DNA of 64,000 nt from Gammaproteobacteria bacterium (GTDB lineage: Bacteria > Pseudomonadota > Gammaproteobacteria > JAUZRS01), in contig JAUZSP010000001.1 of assembly GCA_030949385.1 (NCBI GenBank), positions 310,001-374,000 on the forward strand, given 5' to 3'. Within the stretch, counting starts at the first letter, position 1. The number at the start of each line of letters is the position of its first letter. The notes under the pieces are model-generated. The model was not told the origin of the DNA and searched no databases. It worked only from the letters and a program-made list of their open reading frames with translations. The translations under genes were made by a program, and so were the position numbers. This document shows, in pieces, positions 55,116 to 64,000 of the stretch.

Positions 55116-56000
55116 TTAGTCCAGCGACGGTATCTGCAAATCCTGCAAATACGCACGGAATCGCTGCTTGAGCTGCGGGTGTTTCAAAGCGTATTCCACC
55201 GTCGCTTGCAAATAACCCAGCTTACTGCCGCAATCAAAGCGTTTGCCTTCAAACTCATAAGCCAACACCTGCTCTTTTTGCAGCAGTTTCACAATCGCAT
55301 CGGTGAGTTGAATTTCATTGCCTGCATCTCGTCCCGTCAGTTCTAATTTTTGGAAAACAGAAGGCGATAAAATATAACGCCCCACCACCGCCAAATCAGA
55401 AGGCGCTTGATCCAACGTGGGTTTTTCCACCATCGCCTTAATCTGCAATAAATTTGACTCCAAACGCTGACCATCAATCACGCCATAACGACTCACTTCC
55501 GCCATGGGCATCCGCTCAACCCCGAGCACCGAGCAGTGGTGACGGTTGTAGACCTCCACCATCTGCGACAAACACGGTTGCTCGCCGCCATCAATCAAAT
55601 CATCAGCCAAAATCACCGCAAACGGCTCATCGCCCACCACCGGTTTGGCACACAACACCGCATGTCCCAAACCCAAGGCTTCCGGCTGGCGAATGTAAAC
55701 GCAGTCCACATGGGGCGGCAAAATGTTGCGCACCAGATCCAACATCTCTTGTTTGTCCGCCAGCTCCAGCTCACGCTCCAACTCGTAGGCTTTATCAAAA
55801 TGATCAGGAATTGAACGCTTGTTGCGGCCGGTGATAAAAATCAAGGTTTCAATGCCCGCCGCCACCGCCTCTTCAGCGGCGTACTGAATCAAGGGTTTAT
55901 CCACAATGGGCAGCATCTCTTTTGGATTTGCCTTGGTGGCAGGCAGAAACCGCGTACCCATGCCTGCTACTGGAAAGACCGCTTTTTTAATTGCTTTCAT
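55116..56000 (-). CDS. galU: UTP-glucose-1-phosphate uridylyltransferase GalU
   Basis: 294 residues from the ATG at 56000; an ATG at 56006 is also possible. The nucleotidyltransferase motif VFPVAGMGTRFLPATKANPK is followed by EMLPIVDKPLIQYAAEEAV, VILADDLIDG and VVGRYILSPSVFQKLE with VEKP. It makes UDP-glucose for envelope polysaccharides. It overlaps the 3' end of alr by 14 bp. Confidence 0.96.
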   Translation of the reverse strand: MKAIKKAVFPVAGMGTRFLPATKANPKEMLPIVDKPLIQYAAEEAVAAGIETLIFITGRNKRSIPDHFDKAYELERELELADKQEMLDLVRNILPPHVDCVYIRQPEALGLGHAVLCAKPVVGDEPFAVILADDLIDGGEQPCLSQMVEVYNRHHCSVLGVERMPMAEVSRYGVIDGQRLESNLLQIKAMVEKPTLDQAPSDLAVVGRYILSPSVFQKLELTGRDAGNEIQLTDAIVKLLQKEQVLAYEFEGKRFDCGSKLGYLQATVEYALKHPQLKQRFRAYLQDLQIPSLD

Positions 56001-57090
56001 TGCCAATTCCAGTCTCTCCGTTTCTTCCCAGTTCTAAATTTTTAGTCGCCCCGCACAACAACTCATAGGCAAGGGTGCTCGACGACTGTGCTACCTCATC
56101 CACCGGCAAACCTTCCCCCCAAAGCAGCACCTCGTCACCCACTTTGGCCTCTGGCACAGCACGCAAGTCAACATTAAGCAGATCCATCGACACACGGCCA
56201 ATCAATGTGGCCCGTTTTCCGGCAATCAACAGCGGTGTACCCACCACAGCCTGACGTGGATAACCGTCACCGTAACCGATAGCCACCAGCCCCATAAGCG
56301 TATTTTCTGGTGCCGTCCAACTGCCAGCGTAACCCACCCTCTGCCCTTTGCAGATCGGCTTAATCGCCATCAGACGACTGGACAAACTCATCACCGGACG
56401 CAAATTCCAATCGGCAGCCGTACCACTTACAAAAGGGTTCGCTCCATAAAGCATTAAACCTGGGCGCACCCAATCAGCGCGACTCTCAGGAGTGGCCAAT
56501 AAGGCCGCCGAATTGGCCAGACTGCGCTCACCAGCCAACCCCTGCGTACAGTCATTAAAACAGGCCAACTGCTGAGCGGTAACCGGGCTGTCAAGCTCAT
56601 CGGCAGAGGCCATGTGACTCATCAGCCCCACCTCATGTTGCACCACTGAACTGCGTTTAAGCTGTTGATACACCTCTCGAACGTCCGCCGGATAAAACCC
56701 CAAACGCCCCATACCCGTATCGATTTTCAGCCAGATGCGAATGGCCGCCGAGTCTGAATCACGCAACATCTGTAACTGCTCGGCATGATGCACCACCGCA
56801 ATCAAATTCAACTGGGCAAACAGCTCTATTTGCTCAACGTCATGGAAGCCCTGCAACACCAAAATGGGCTGAACAAGACCCGCATGACGCAGACGAATCG
56901 CTTCGTCCAAACAGGCCACGGCCAAGCCATCCGCGTGTTGCAACGCTTTCGCAATCGCAATCAAACCATGGCCATAGGCGTTGGCTTTCACCACCGCCAT
57001 CACCCGACTGCCCGCAGCCGCTGTTTGCGCCACAGCCAAGTTGTGCCGCAAAGCGTCCAGATCCACCTTGGCAGTGGCCGCTCGCTTCAC
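55987..57090 (-). CDS. alr: Alanine racemase
   Basis: 367 residues from a GTG at 57090 that overlaps the TGA of dnaB. The PLP lysine is K35 in AVVKANAYGHG; the catalytic Tyr is in RVGYAGSWTAPE; AIGYGDGYPR and GRVSMDLLNVDL complete the family blocks. It makes D-alanine for peptidoglycan. The order dnaB-alr is common in gammaproteobacteria. Confidence 0.96.
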   Translation of the reverse strand: MKRAATAKVDLDALRHNLAVAQTAAAGSRVMAVVKANAYGHGLIAIAKALQHADGLAVACLDEAIRLRHAGLVQPILVLQGFHDVEQIELFAQLNLIAVVHHAEQLQMLRDSDSAAIRIWLKIDTGMGRLGFYPADVREVYQQLKRSSVVQHEVGLMSHMASADELDSPVTAQQLACFNDCTQGLAGERSLANSAALLATPESRADWVRPGLMLYGANPFVSGTAADWNLRPVMSLSSRLMAIKPICKGQRVGYAGSWTAPENTLMGLVAIGYGDGYPRQAVVGTPLLIAGKRATLIGRVSMDLLNVDLRAVPEAKVGDEVLLWGEGLPVDEVAQSSSTLAYELLCGATKNLELGRNGETGIGNESN

Positions 57091-58502
57091 TCAAACTCCT
57101 CATCGCCACCGTACATCTCCGGCGAAAAGTTCTCAAAACGGGTGTATTGTCCCAAAAAGGTCAAGCGACAGGAACCAATTGGACCGTTACGCTGTTTGCG
57201 AATCAAAATTTCTGCACTGCCTTTGGCTTTGCTCTCTGGGTCATACACTTCATCGCGGTAGATAAAGGCAATCACATCGGCGTCTTGCTCAATGGCACCG
57301 GACTCACGCAGATCCGACATCACCGGACGTTTATCAGTACGTTGCTCCAAGCTTCGATTCAGCTGAGAGAGCGCCAACACCGGTACATTCAGCTCTTTCG
57401 CCAGTGCTTTTAAGTTCCGCGAGATCTCTGAAATTTCACTGGCACGGCTCTCCATCGCACTGCCACGACCACTGCCCTGCATCAACTGCAAATAATCGAT
57501 CACAATCATGCTCAAACCGTGTTCACGTTTCAGTCGCCGCGCCCGCGCCCGCAATTCCGAGGAATTCAGAGCCGGTGTGTCGTCCACAAATAAGTTTGAT
57601 TTTTGCGTCAATAACGAAATGGATGAGGTGATGCGTGGCCAATCAGAATCTTCCAACTGACCGGTACGCAATTTTTGCAGCTCCACCCGTCCCAGTGAAG
57701 CGATCATTCTCATCGCCAACTGAGAACCGGGCATCTCCATACTAAAGACCGCCACCGGCTCATCTTGAGTCAACGCCACATGTTCAGCAATGTTCATCGC
57801 AAAGGTGGTTTTACCCATCGAAGGACGACCAGCAATAATCACCAAATCAGAACGCTGCATCCCAGAGGTCATCTGATCAAACTCATCAAACCCCGTGGCA
57901 ATGCCGGTAATCGGATCGTCATTGGTGAACAGCGTGTCAATCTGATCCACCGCATCACTCAAAATCGAACGGATGTTTTCAAAACCCTGTTTATTACGGC
58001 TGCCCTGCTCGGCAATGGCAAACACCTTGGTCTCCGCTTCATCCAATAACTCCGCACTGCTACGACCCTGAGAGTGATAGGCCGAGTCGGCAATTTCATG
58101 CCCCACCGCTGCCAGTTGACGCAACACCGAACGCTCCCGCACGATGTCCGCATACGCGGTAATGTTAGCCGCACTGGGGGTGTCCCGTGCCAAGGTGCCT
58201 AAATAGGCCAGCCCTCCGGCGTTTTCCAATTCGGAGTGTTCTTGTAACCACTCGGAGAGCGTCACCACATCCAGTGGCGACTCAGCCGCAGCCAAAGCCT
58301 GAATGGAACGAAAAATCAGTCGATGATCACGGCGATAAAAATCGTCCTCTGCCACGCGATCGGCAATGCGATCCCAAGATTCATTGCTCAACATCAAACC
58401 ACCCAGCACCGCCTGCTCCGCTTCTACAGAGTGAGGCGCTACCTTAAGGGCTTGAACCTGCTCATCCATGGGCGCTTCAAAATTATCAAAAAAGTCACTC
58501 AT
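57087..58502 (-). CDS. dnaB: Replicative DNA helicase DnaB
   Basis: 471 residues from the ATG at 58502 (MSDFFDNFEAPMDEQ); the frame opens at 58532. N-terminal domain with PHSVEAEQAVLGGLML, linker, and RecA-like C-terminal domain with Walker A IAGRPSMGKTTFAMNIAEH, Walker B MIVIDYLQLMQG and the arginine-finger region. Separated from rplI upstream by a strong terminator. Confidence 0.97.
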   Translation of the reverse strand: MSDFFDNFEAPMDEQVQALKVAPHSVEAEQAVLGGLMLSNESWDRIADRVAEDDFYRRDHRLIFRSIQALAAAESPLDVVTLSEWLQEHSELENAGGLAYLGTLARDTPSAANITAYADIVRERSVLRQLAAVGHEIADSAYHSQGRSSAELLDEAETKVFAIAEQGSRNKQGFENIRSILSDAVDQIDTLFTNDDPITGIATGFDEFDQMTSGMQRSDLVIIAGRPSMGKTTFAMNIAEHVALTQDEPVAVFSMEMPGSQLAMRMIASLGRVELQKLRTGQLEDSDWPRITSSISLLTQKSNLFVDDTPALNSSELRARARRLKREHGLSMIVIDYLQLMQGSGRGSAMESRASEISEISRNLKALAKELNVPVLALSQLNRSLEQRTDKRPVMSDLRESGAIEQDADVIAFIYRDEVYDPESKAKGSAEILIRKQRNGPIGSCRLTFLGQYTRFENFSPEMYGGDEEFE

Positions 58503-58560
58503 GAAGGCAACACGACTCCGCACAAAGTGCAATGGGGTTGGAACGCGCGATTATATACGC

Positions 58561-58590
58561 AAAAAAAAACGGCTGCACATGGGCAGCCGT
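58561..58590 (-). terminator. Intrinsic terminator after rplI
   Basis: Minus-strand reading: ACGGCTGC-CCATGT-GCAGCCGT then T8. An 8-bp perfect GC-rich stem 26 bp beyond the rplI stop. Confidence 0.93.
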
Positions 58591-58616
58591 TCTTAAAGCG
58601 ATGTTAAAACAGACTG

Positions 58617-59066
58617 TTATTCAGTCGCTTCAACCACCACTTTGACCACGGCATCCACATCACTGTGCAGATGCAAGTCAATATCAAACTCACCCACGTT
58701 ACGCAACGGCCCTTCGGGCAGACGCACTTCGCGTTTTTCGATCTCAACACCGGCTTCAACCACCGCTTCAGCAATGTCAGCCAAACCAATGGAACCGAAC
58801 AACTTGCCTTCGGTACCGGCTTTAGAAGCGATGGTCACAACCATGCCTTCCAGTTTATCGGCACGGGCTTGAGCCAGAGCCAATTTCGCCGCCGCTTCTT
58901 TTTCCAGTTCGGCGCGAGAGGCTTCAAACGCCTCAAGGTTACGTTTGGTCGCCATTTTAGCCAAGCGACTTGGTACCAAATAGTTACGTGCATAACCTGG
59001 TTTTACTTCAACCAGATCACCCAAACCGCCTAAATTTTCAACTTTATCAAGCAAAATAACTTGCAT
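58617..59066 (-). CDS. rplI: 50S ribosomal protein L9
   Basis: 149 residues, ATG at 59066. N-terminal domain [20 protein letters not shown] with the NYLVPSRLA block, long connecting helix, and C-terminal rRNA-binding domain. Last gene of the rpsF-rpsR-DUF2232-rplI operon. Confidence 0.98.
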   Translation of the reverse strand: MQVILLDKVENLGGLGDLVEVKPGYARNYLVPSRLAKMATKRNLEAFEASRAELEKEAAAKLALAQARADKLEGMVVTIASKAGTEGKLFGSIGLADIAEAVVEAGVEIEKREVRLPEGPLRNVGEFDIDLHLHSDVDAVVKVVVEATE

Positions 59067-59128
59067 TGTATTATCCCAACGTCAAAGAGTACTGCCACAA
59101 AACGATCAAACGCTTGTCCAGCCTCCAC

Positions 59129-60040
59129 TTAATGATTAGATGAAACACCCTTACTTATACGAGCACGAATATCGCCCCACGCATCCACCATCCCCAAACC
59201 CGCCAACGCCATCGACACCTGCGGCAGCATAAACAGCAAACCCGCATACAGCACCACCAGCCAACGACCGTTTACTTTTTTCAGCACAACAATGGCATGC
59301 ACCACCGCCAAGCCCTGAAACAGAAACAGCGTCACCGCCACCGAGGCCAAAGCCGCCAGCAGAGGCGAGCCCACCAGCAACGACAACAACAAGACAGCCA
59401 CCGCCAGCAGAGAGGCTCTCAAACCGAGTCTCAAGTTATGAAACTCCTGCTGAAAACCGCCCTGATTGTAGAGCCGTGCTTGCCACCACCGTGCAATCAG
59501 CAAACTGACGGTCAAACTGACCACCAGCATGGCTGCAATCGCAGCGGTCATCATGCTCGATAACTCGGCCAACATCTCGGTTTGCTCATCGGCTGACAAC
59601 TTCAGTTCGGCGAAAAAATCCACCATAAACGGACTGAGCATCTCGCTCCAGACCCGAGTCTGATCCGGCACCAACAAGAAGATCATCAGCACCAGCACCA
59701 CTGCCAAAGCAGCAACACCGTGCAGACTGATCGCCAATGAAACGCGGCTTCGCAGCAAATACGCCACCAGCAACATGGGCAACCAGTTAAACAACATCAA
59801 ACTCAAGGCTTGCATCAGCAGCAACTGATTGACCGTGGCGGTCACCAACAAGGTAGCCAACAACGCCATGCCCAAGGCTTTAAACGCAGCGGGCAGACCT
59901 TCACGCAGACAGACCAGCGCCAAAATGGCGTTACTCAGCCAGACCAAGGGCGGCAGCATCAAGGAGAACAGCAATAACATGCTGCTCACTAAAGCCGCTT
60001 GAAACGGGCCACGCATGGCGAATGTAGCAAGAGCGATCAT
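59129..60040 (-). CDS. DUF2232 membrane protein
   Basis: 303 residues with about eight hydrophobic segments, for example QAALVSSMLLLFSLMLPPLV and AVAVLLLSLLVGSPLLAALA. The position between rpsR and rplI is where gammaproteobacteria carry the DUF2232 (YybS-like) gene. Function unknown. Start taken as the ATG at 60040, 22 bp after rpsR. Confidence 0.85.
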   Translation of the reverse strand: MIALATFAMRGPFQAALVSSMLLLFSLMLPPLVWLSNAILALVCLREGLPAAFKALGMALLATLLVTATVNQLLLMQALSLMLFNWLPMLLVAYLLRSRVSLAISLHGVAALAVVLVLMIFLLVPDQTRVWSEMLSPFMVDFFAELKLSADEQTEMLAELSSMMTAAIAAMLVVSLTVSLLIARWWQARLYNQGGFQQEFHNLRLGLRASLLAVAVLLLSLLVGSPLLAALASVAVTLFLFQGLAVVHAIVVLKKVNGRWLVVLYAGLLFMLPQVSMALAGLGMVDAWGDIRARISKGVSSNH

Positions 60041-60062
60041 AGAGTGTGTCGTATCTCAGCGA

Positions 60063-60287
60063 TCAGTGTTGATCGCTGTAAGGCAGCAGTGCCAAAAAGC
60101 GAGCGCGTTTTACCGCCGTTGACAACTGACGCTGGTAACGTGCTTTGGTACCCGTGATGCGACTGGGGACAATTTTACCAGTCTCGGTCACATAGTTTTT
60201 CAGCGTATCGAGATCTTTGTAATCAATCTCAACCACATCTTCGGCGGTAAAACGGCAATACTTTCTGCGTCTAAAAAAACGAGCCAT
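60063..60287 (-). CDS. rpsR: 30S ribosomal protein S18
   Basis: 74 residues, ATG at 60287: [20 protein letters not shown], then [20 protein letters not shown] and [20 protein letters not shown], all standard S18. Binds S6 on the 30S platform. Confidence 0.98.
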   Translation of the reverse strand: MARFFRRRKYCRFTAEDVVEIDYKDLDTLKNYVTETGKIVPSRITGTKARYQRQLSTAVKRARFLALLPYSDQH

Positions 60288-60323
60288 GATCTATTCCTCT
60301 TAAATTTGGTCGAAAGCCAACGC

Positions 60324-60764
60324 TTATTCAGCGTTGCTGGCAGGAGCAGGAGCAGGAACCGCATCAGCAGCGGGCGCCGCTTCTTCAGCAGGAGCCGGAG
60401 TGGCATCCGCCGCTGGTGCTGGTGCTGGTGCTGCTGCACGAACTTCTTCTTTTTTCGCCAAGAAAGAGGCTTCACTCTCAGCCGCTTTACGGCTCAGAAC
60501 CATGTTACGCAACACAGCGTCGTTGAAACGAAACACTTCGGTCAGCTCATTCAGAGCCTCTTTGCCACATTCAATGTTCATCAACACGTAGTGTGCTTTA
60601 TGGATTTTGTTGATTGGGTAAGCCAATTGACGGCGACCCCAATCTTCCAAACGGTGGACGGCACCGCCGGAATTTTCGATGATGCCTTTGTAACGATCAA
60701 CCATCGCTGCAACTTGTTCGCTTTGATCTGGGTGAACCAGAAATACCACTTCATAGTGTTTCAC
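60324..60764 (-). CDS. rpsF: 30S ribosomal protein S6
   Basis: 146 residues, start at 60764. [40 protein letters not shown] and [14 protein letters not shown] define S6. After about residue 108 there is a low-complexity tail of Ala and Pro with acidic residues ([20 protein letters not shown] onward), in place of the short Glu-rich tail that E. coli adds to. First gene of its operon. Confidence 0.97.
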   Translation of the reverse strand: MKHYEVVFLVHPDQSEQVAAMVDRYKGIIENSGGAVHRLEDWGRRQLAYPINKIHKAHYVLMNIECGKEALNELTEVFRFNDAVLRNMVLSRKAAESEASFLAKKEEVRAAAPAPAPAADATPAPAEEAAPAADAVPAPAPASNAE

Positions 60765-60895
60765 AAAACACTCCTTTCGGGTTGGCAGCCTTATCCTAAA
60801 GGGACGAAGGCAAGGAGAAGGAGACCCAGAGAAAAACCTCAGGCACTCCCGTAAGGGAGCGGATTCTACGGAAGCTGACGGGGTAAAGCAATCTT
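60765..60895 (-). promoter_or_regulatory. rpsF leader with hairpin
   Basis: The 131-base leader before rpsF holds a perfect hairpin CTCCC-TTAC-GGGAG (60846-60859). Nearer the start is CTTTAGGATAAGG...CCCGAAAGGAG. An S6:S18-binding leader with a conserved CCG is known for many rpsF operons; the CCG here is compatible, but I cannot prove the fold. Confidence 0.3.
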
Positions 60896-60907
60896 AGAAA
60901 CAGATTG

Positions 60908-61498
60908 TTACCACTTACGTTTTTTCAAACGCGGGAAAATCACCCCTTCCCAGACCCCATGCCAGCTCAGCGCATCGTAACGGCGGTTTTTTTCTCTCAG
61001 TTCAGCCATCAGGTCAGCGGTTATTTTTTCCACCTTAAGCTGCAATTTTTGGCAATTGGGCTGGCTTAAATTGAGTAAATTTTGATCTATTTTATGTGCT
61101 GTTTGACGCGCAAAAAAACCGTGTTGATGTTCATGCGCAGTCAAAGCCCGATGGTAACGCGCCCACTGTTTTTGCCATTTAACATGCGCCTGATCTTTAT
61201 TGACCCAGTTGGGCAAGGTGTAATGTTGGTCTAAAACCACCGTCACCGAGACAACGCGACAGCCCTGCCGATTCACGATTTTTTCATAGCTCCAGCGCAA
61301 ACGGCTGCGCGCCATGCCATGAAAACGCTTCCCGCGATGATCTTTCGGGCCATGCAGGCTAAGCTGATAGCGCAGCGCCAAGGGCGCAGTTGCACGAAGG
61401 TCGTAATACTCCGTTGTGCTGTTTTCCGAGACATGCGCCAAAGTAGAAAACGGTAATAAAACCGCCCAAAAAGGCCAAAACCTGATCAAACATTGCAA
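60908..61498 (-). CDS. DUF922 putative zinc-dependent protease
   Basis: 196 residues, ATG at 61498. Signal peptide about 1-21 (FWAVLLPFSTLA). The core ALTAHEHQHGFFARQ contains H-E-x-x-H, and the C-terminal RRYDALSWHG matches the Y-D-x-x-T/S-x-HG block of DUF922. A periplasmic or secreted metalloprotease is predicted; substrate unknown. It is the last leftward gene, divergent from the calcium-repeat protein. Confidence 0.85.
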   Translation of the reverse strand: MQCLIRFWPFWAVLLPFSTLAHVSENSTTEYYDLRATAPLALRYQLSLHGPKDHRGKRFHGMARSRLRWSYEKIVNRQGCRVVSVTVVLDQHYTLPNWVNKDQAHVKWQKQWARYHRALTAHEHQHGFFARQTAHKIDQNLLNLSQPNCQKLQLKVEKITADLMAELREKNRRYDALSWHGVWEGVIFPRLKKRKW

Positions 61499-61580
61499 TT
61501 TAAGGCACTCTCTGTAGGATATTGAAGCAGCTTAGAACGAATTTTAATCATAAAAACAGCGCTGAGGAGAGAATAAAACA

Positions 61581-64000
61581 ATGAGGAAACTGAACACCTA
61601 CTGGTTATTAAGTCTGTTTCTATTCACCTTCTCTCTTCAAGCAGCCCCCTCCATTTCCAGCGATATCAGCCAAACAAGACAAGTTGCGAATCCCGTTGAA
61701 CTCGCCTATCAAGCTGAATTTTACCAACACGATGGCAATGACATCCTCTATTTGATCGACCAAGACTCGCTGAGTGTTTTTCGCTGGTCAAGTATCAGCA
61801 ACAGTTACCTCAGCAGTTGGGCGTTACTCGATCCACCCACCTCAGTCGCTCTATCCACAACACATAATCGCCTCTACTTGGGCTACTCCAGCGGCAAAAT
61901 CAGTTACTTTGATCTCAGTCTGATCAACCCTGTAGAAACTCACTTTGCCAATTTAACCCTATCTGTAAAACACCTACTTGCTACCAACAACCATCTATTT
62001 GCCACGGATTTGTCTGGTTTCTGGGCGACGCATTACAGTTTTGATATTAACGCGACTCTGCTTGACTCCAAAATGTCCAATGACCTCAGTCTCGAGTATG
62101 TTTGGAATCCCGTCAATAACCGTATCTATCATTACAACACCTTTTTAAACAACACCATTGAGTGGCAAGAGATTGATCAAACAACAGGTTTATTTACTCT
62201 TAGCGGCTTCGCCCCCTATCAAGCAAACAGTTTCCTCACGATCAACTTTCCCTTACGTCTCAGCGACGACGGACTGTCCCTGTTAAACGGGGAAGGGAAA
62301 ATCCTTGACGCAACATCACTCACTCTACTCAATACCTTACCCAACACTGTTTCGGATGCCGCTTGGATTAATGGCTCATTGTTTACAGTTAAAAAGGCTT
62401 CACCCGAGCTGCAATTTTGGGATAACAACTACGGATTAACGGCAAACTATCCGCTACTGGACAGCCGCTCAGCACGGATTTTCAACTCCAATGGAAAGTT
62501 GCTGTTGGTAAAACAGCTCCCTAATGGCCCCGCATTTAGCCTTTTCGATCCAAACAACCTTCCTGACAGTGACGGTGATGGCACTCATGACCTAAGCGAT
62601 AACTGCATTTCACTCATCAATCCAGCACAACTTGATAACGACGTGGATGGACAAGGTGATCTTTGCGATCTGGATGACGACAACGATGGCCTGCCCGACA
62701 CACTGGAAGTTCAACTGGGTCTAAATCCTCTCAACGCCAGCGATGCCGAAGGCGATCTAGACAGCGATGGTTTTAATAATCGAGTGGAATATCTACTAGG
62801 GTTTGACTTAAACAACGCGGCTTCAATCCCAACAGCGTTAACAACCTATCAAGAAGGTTTTGAAAATGGCTGGCCAGCCGGTTGGTTTAACCCAAGCAAT
62901 CTTGGCTGGACACTTCAAGCAGGTGGTTTTGAAGGACAACACGCTCTCGCATCAACCCCAGTTACAGACACACTTTTAAGCAATGAAGTCAATTTTACAG
63001 CTCTATTTGGTCAAGAGGGCTCTTTCAGTTTTCAATTTAAGTCCACCAGCGATAGCTACAATACCTACTTACTCTTGTCAATTGATGGTGTGACAGTACC
63101 TGCGACCTTTTTATACGGTTCCAAACTCTGGAGTTTGGCAAGTATCATCGTCCCAGCAGGTTTGCATACCATTACCTTTAAAATGGTTCTCAATTATTCC
63201 AGCACAATTGAATCTAACAATTCTTATCTTATCGACAACATTCAATTTGGAGCCGATAAAGATCAAGACGGTGTTATCAACCTTCTCGACAACTGCCCAA
63301 TTGTTTCCAATCCTCATCAAACTGACAATGACCAAGACGGCCTTGGTAATGCCTGTGACCCAGAACCCAATACAGCCAATATTAATATCGACAGCGATGG
63401 CGACCTCATCCCTGACTTTAGTGATAACTGCCCTAACACCCCCAATCTGGGACAAGAAAATTTCGACTTCGATAGCCTGGGCGACCTGTGTGATGCAGAT
63501 TTAGATGGCGATGGCATTAATAATGACGTCGAACAACGTTATACTTTTCTGAATGAACGTGATCCCACTGATGCAAACACAGACTTTGATTTCGATGGTT
63601 TATCAAACCGAGCTGAAATTCTGCTGGGTACTGCACCAGACAGAGGAAATGCAGCACCAACCATATCTCTGCTTGAATATTACCCACTGGGCAATCTGAC
63701 ATGGAATTACAGCGATTCCTTCGACAGTCTACAAATTTCAATGCAGACCAGCAGCAAAACGGGTCAATTTGAAATTGAATATCGCTCGAATGGGAGTTTG
63801 TTATACATCGATCATATAGAGCTGCGCTCGAACGGCGTCTATCTGCTCAAAAGCCAAGACCTCGGTGACAAAATCACCATCAGCTATCAAAATTTTCTGT
63901 TCATACCCAGCCAGATAAAACTGGGAGAAAGCCTCATTTCCAACTGGAGTGCAACTGCCAGTCAAAATGGACAAACTGTTCCATTAACAAACTGCACTCA
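61581..64000 (+). CDS. Large secreted protein with beta-propeller-like domain and thrombospondin type 3 calcium repeats, partial
   Basis: ATG at 61581 with GAGGAG 10 bases upstream; the frame is open to the window end (over 806 residues). Signal peptide about 1-21 (LLSLFLFTFSLQA). Residues about 25-325 are beta-rich with repeated blocks (NDILYLIDQDSLSVFRW, NRLYLGYSSGKISYFDLS), like a beta-propeller. Then come calcium-binding TSP3-type repeats: DSDGDGTHDLSDNC, DNDVDGQGDLCDLDDDNDGL, and after a jelly-roll-like insert (about 425-550) DQDGVINLLDNCP, DNDQDGLGNACD and DSDGDLIPDFSDNCP. Such proteins are cell-surface or extracellular. The C-terminal sorting signal is beyond the window. Confidence 0.88.
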   Translation, partial: MRKLNTYWLLSLFLFTFSLQAAPSISSDISQTRQVANPVELAYQAEFYQHDGNDILYLIDQDSLSVFRWSSISNSYLSSWALLDPPTSVALSTTHNRLYLGYSSGKISYFDLSLINPVETHFANLTLSVKHLLATNNHLFATDLSGFWATHYSFDINATLLDSKMSNDLSLEYVWNPVNNRIYHYNTFLNNTIEWQEIDQTTGLFTLSGFAPYQANSFLTINFPLRLSDDGLSLLNGEGKILDATSLTLLNTLPNTVSDAAWINGSLFTVKKASPELQFWDNNYGLTANYPLLDSRSARIFNSNGKLLLVKQLPNGPAFSLFDPNNLPDSDGDGTHDLSDNCISLINPAQLDNDVDGQGDLCDLDDDNDGLPDTLEVQLGLNPLNASDAEGDLDSDGFNNRVEYLLGFDLNNAASIPTALTTYQEGFENGWPAGWFNPSNLGWTLQAGGFEGQHALASTPVTDTLLSNEVNFTALFGQEGSFSFQFKSTSDSYNTYLLLSIDGVTVPATFLYGSKLWSLASIIVPAGLHTITFKMVLNYSSTIESNNSYLIDNIQFGADKDQDGVINLLDNCPIVSNPHQTDNDQDGLGNACDPEPNTANINIDSDGDLIPDFSDNCPNTPNLGQENFDFDSLGDLCDADLDGDGINNDVEQRYTFLNERDPTDANTDFDFDGLSNRAEILLGTAPDRGNAAPTISLLEYYPLGNLTWNYSDSFDSLQISMQTSSKTGQFEIEYRSNGSLLYIDHIELRSNGVYLLKSQDLGDKITISYQNFLFIPSQIKLGESLISNWSATASQNGQTVPLTNCT

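Overview
The window is a stretch of gammaproteobacterial chromosome of intermediate GC. Three things support this. The housekeeping order recA-recX-alaS-lysC-csrA-tRNA-Ser-tRNA-Arg is typical of that class. So are rpsF-rpsR-DUF2232-rplI-dnaB-alr and dksA-gluQ. Individual genes such as rsmJ, ubiG, mnmA and dusA also fit. The sequence alone does not give a genus; an aquatic or environmental gammaproteobacterium is a reasonable guess.

Layout. 1-5.6 kb: a sodium:solute symporter (cut by the window edge), a transmembrane Ser/Thr kinase fused to a formylglycine-generating-enzyme-like domain, and a frameshifted glycosyltransferase. 5.6-15.7 kb, all on the minus strand: a chemosensory operon (cheA, cheW, PAS-MCP, cheW, STAS, cheR, cheD, cheB) followed by cbiB and a DUF218 gene. 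16-20.5 kb: frameshifted rsmJ, then ubiG with a Gph/MupP-type phosphatase, mnmA and a YtoQ-like gene. 20.5-29.6 kb: a HigA-like remnant, a two-domain peptide ABC ATPase, an orphan RND pump, dksA-gluQ, a broken secreted PKD/heptad-repeat protein and arsM.

29.6-39.6 kb is the accessory part. An AAA ATPase plus DUF4276/Toprim-like pair, resembling two-gene anti-phage systems, lies between near-identical direct repeats. It is followed by bluB, a secreted GH16-like protein, a 154-bp MITE with a perfect 8-bp target duplication, a cobD-cobQ fusion gene, an unknown 312-residue protein, a catalytically deleted IS5-family element abutting half of a second MITE copy, a cobQ fragment and a HigBA-like toxin-antitoxin pair. 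The B12 genes here (cbiB, bluB, cobD-cobQ) are scattered rather than clustered, and two of them share a 5' leader.

39.6-64 kb is mostly core: dusA, four tRNAs, csrA, lysC, alaS, recX, recA, pncC, a CusCBA-type metal efflux operon led by a Cys-rich secreted protein, galU, alr, dnaB, the rpsF-rplI ribosomal operon, a DUF922 protein, and the 5' part of a large secreted protein with calcium-binding thrombospondin type 3 repeats.

Several genes carry one-base frameshifts: the glycosyltransferase, rsmJ (two), the PKD protein (two), the HigA remnant and the 3' end of alaS. Because alaS is essential, at least some of these may be assembly indels rather than true gene decay, and each is reported with its position so that it can be checked.
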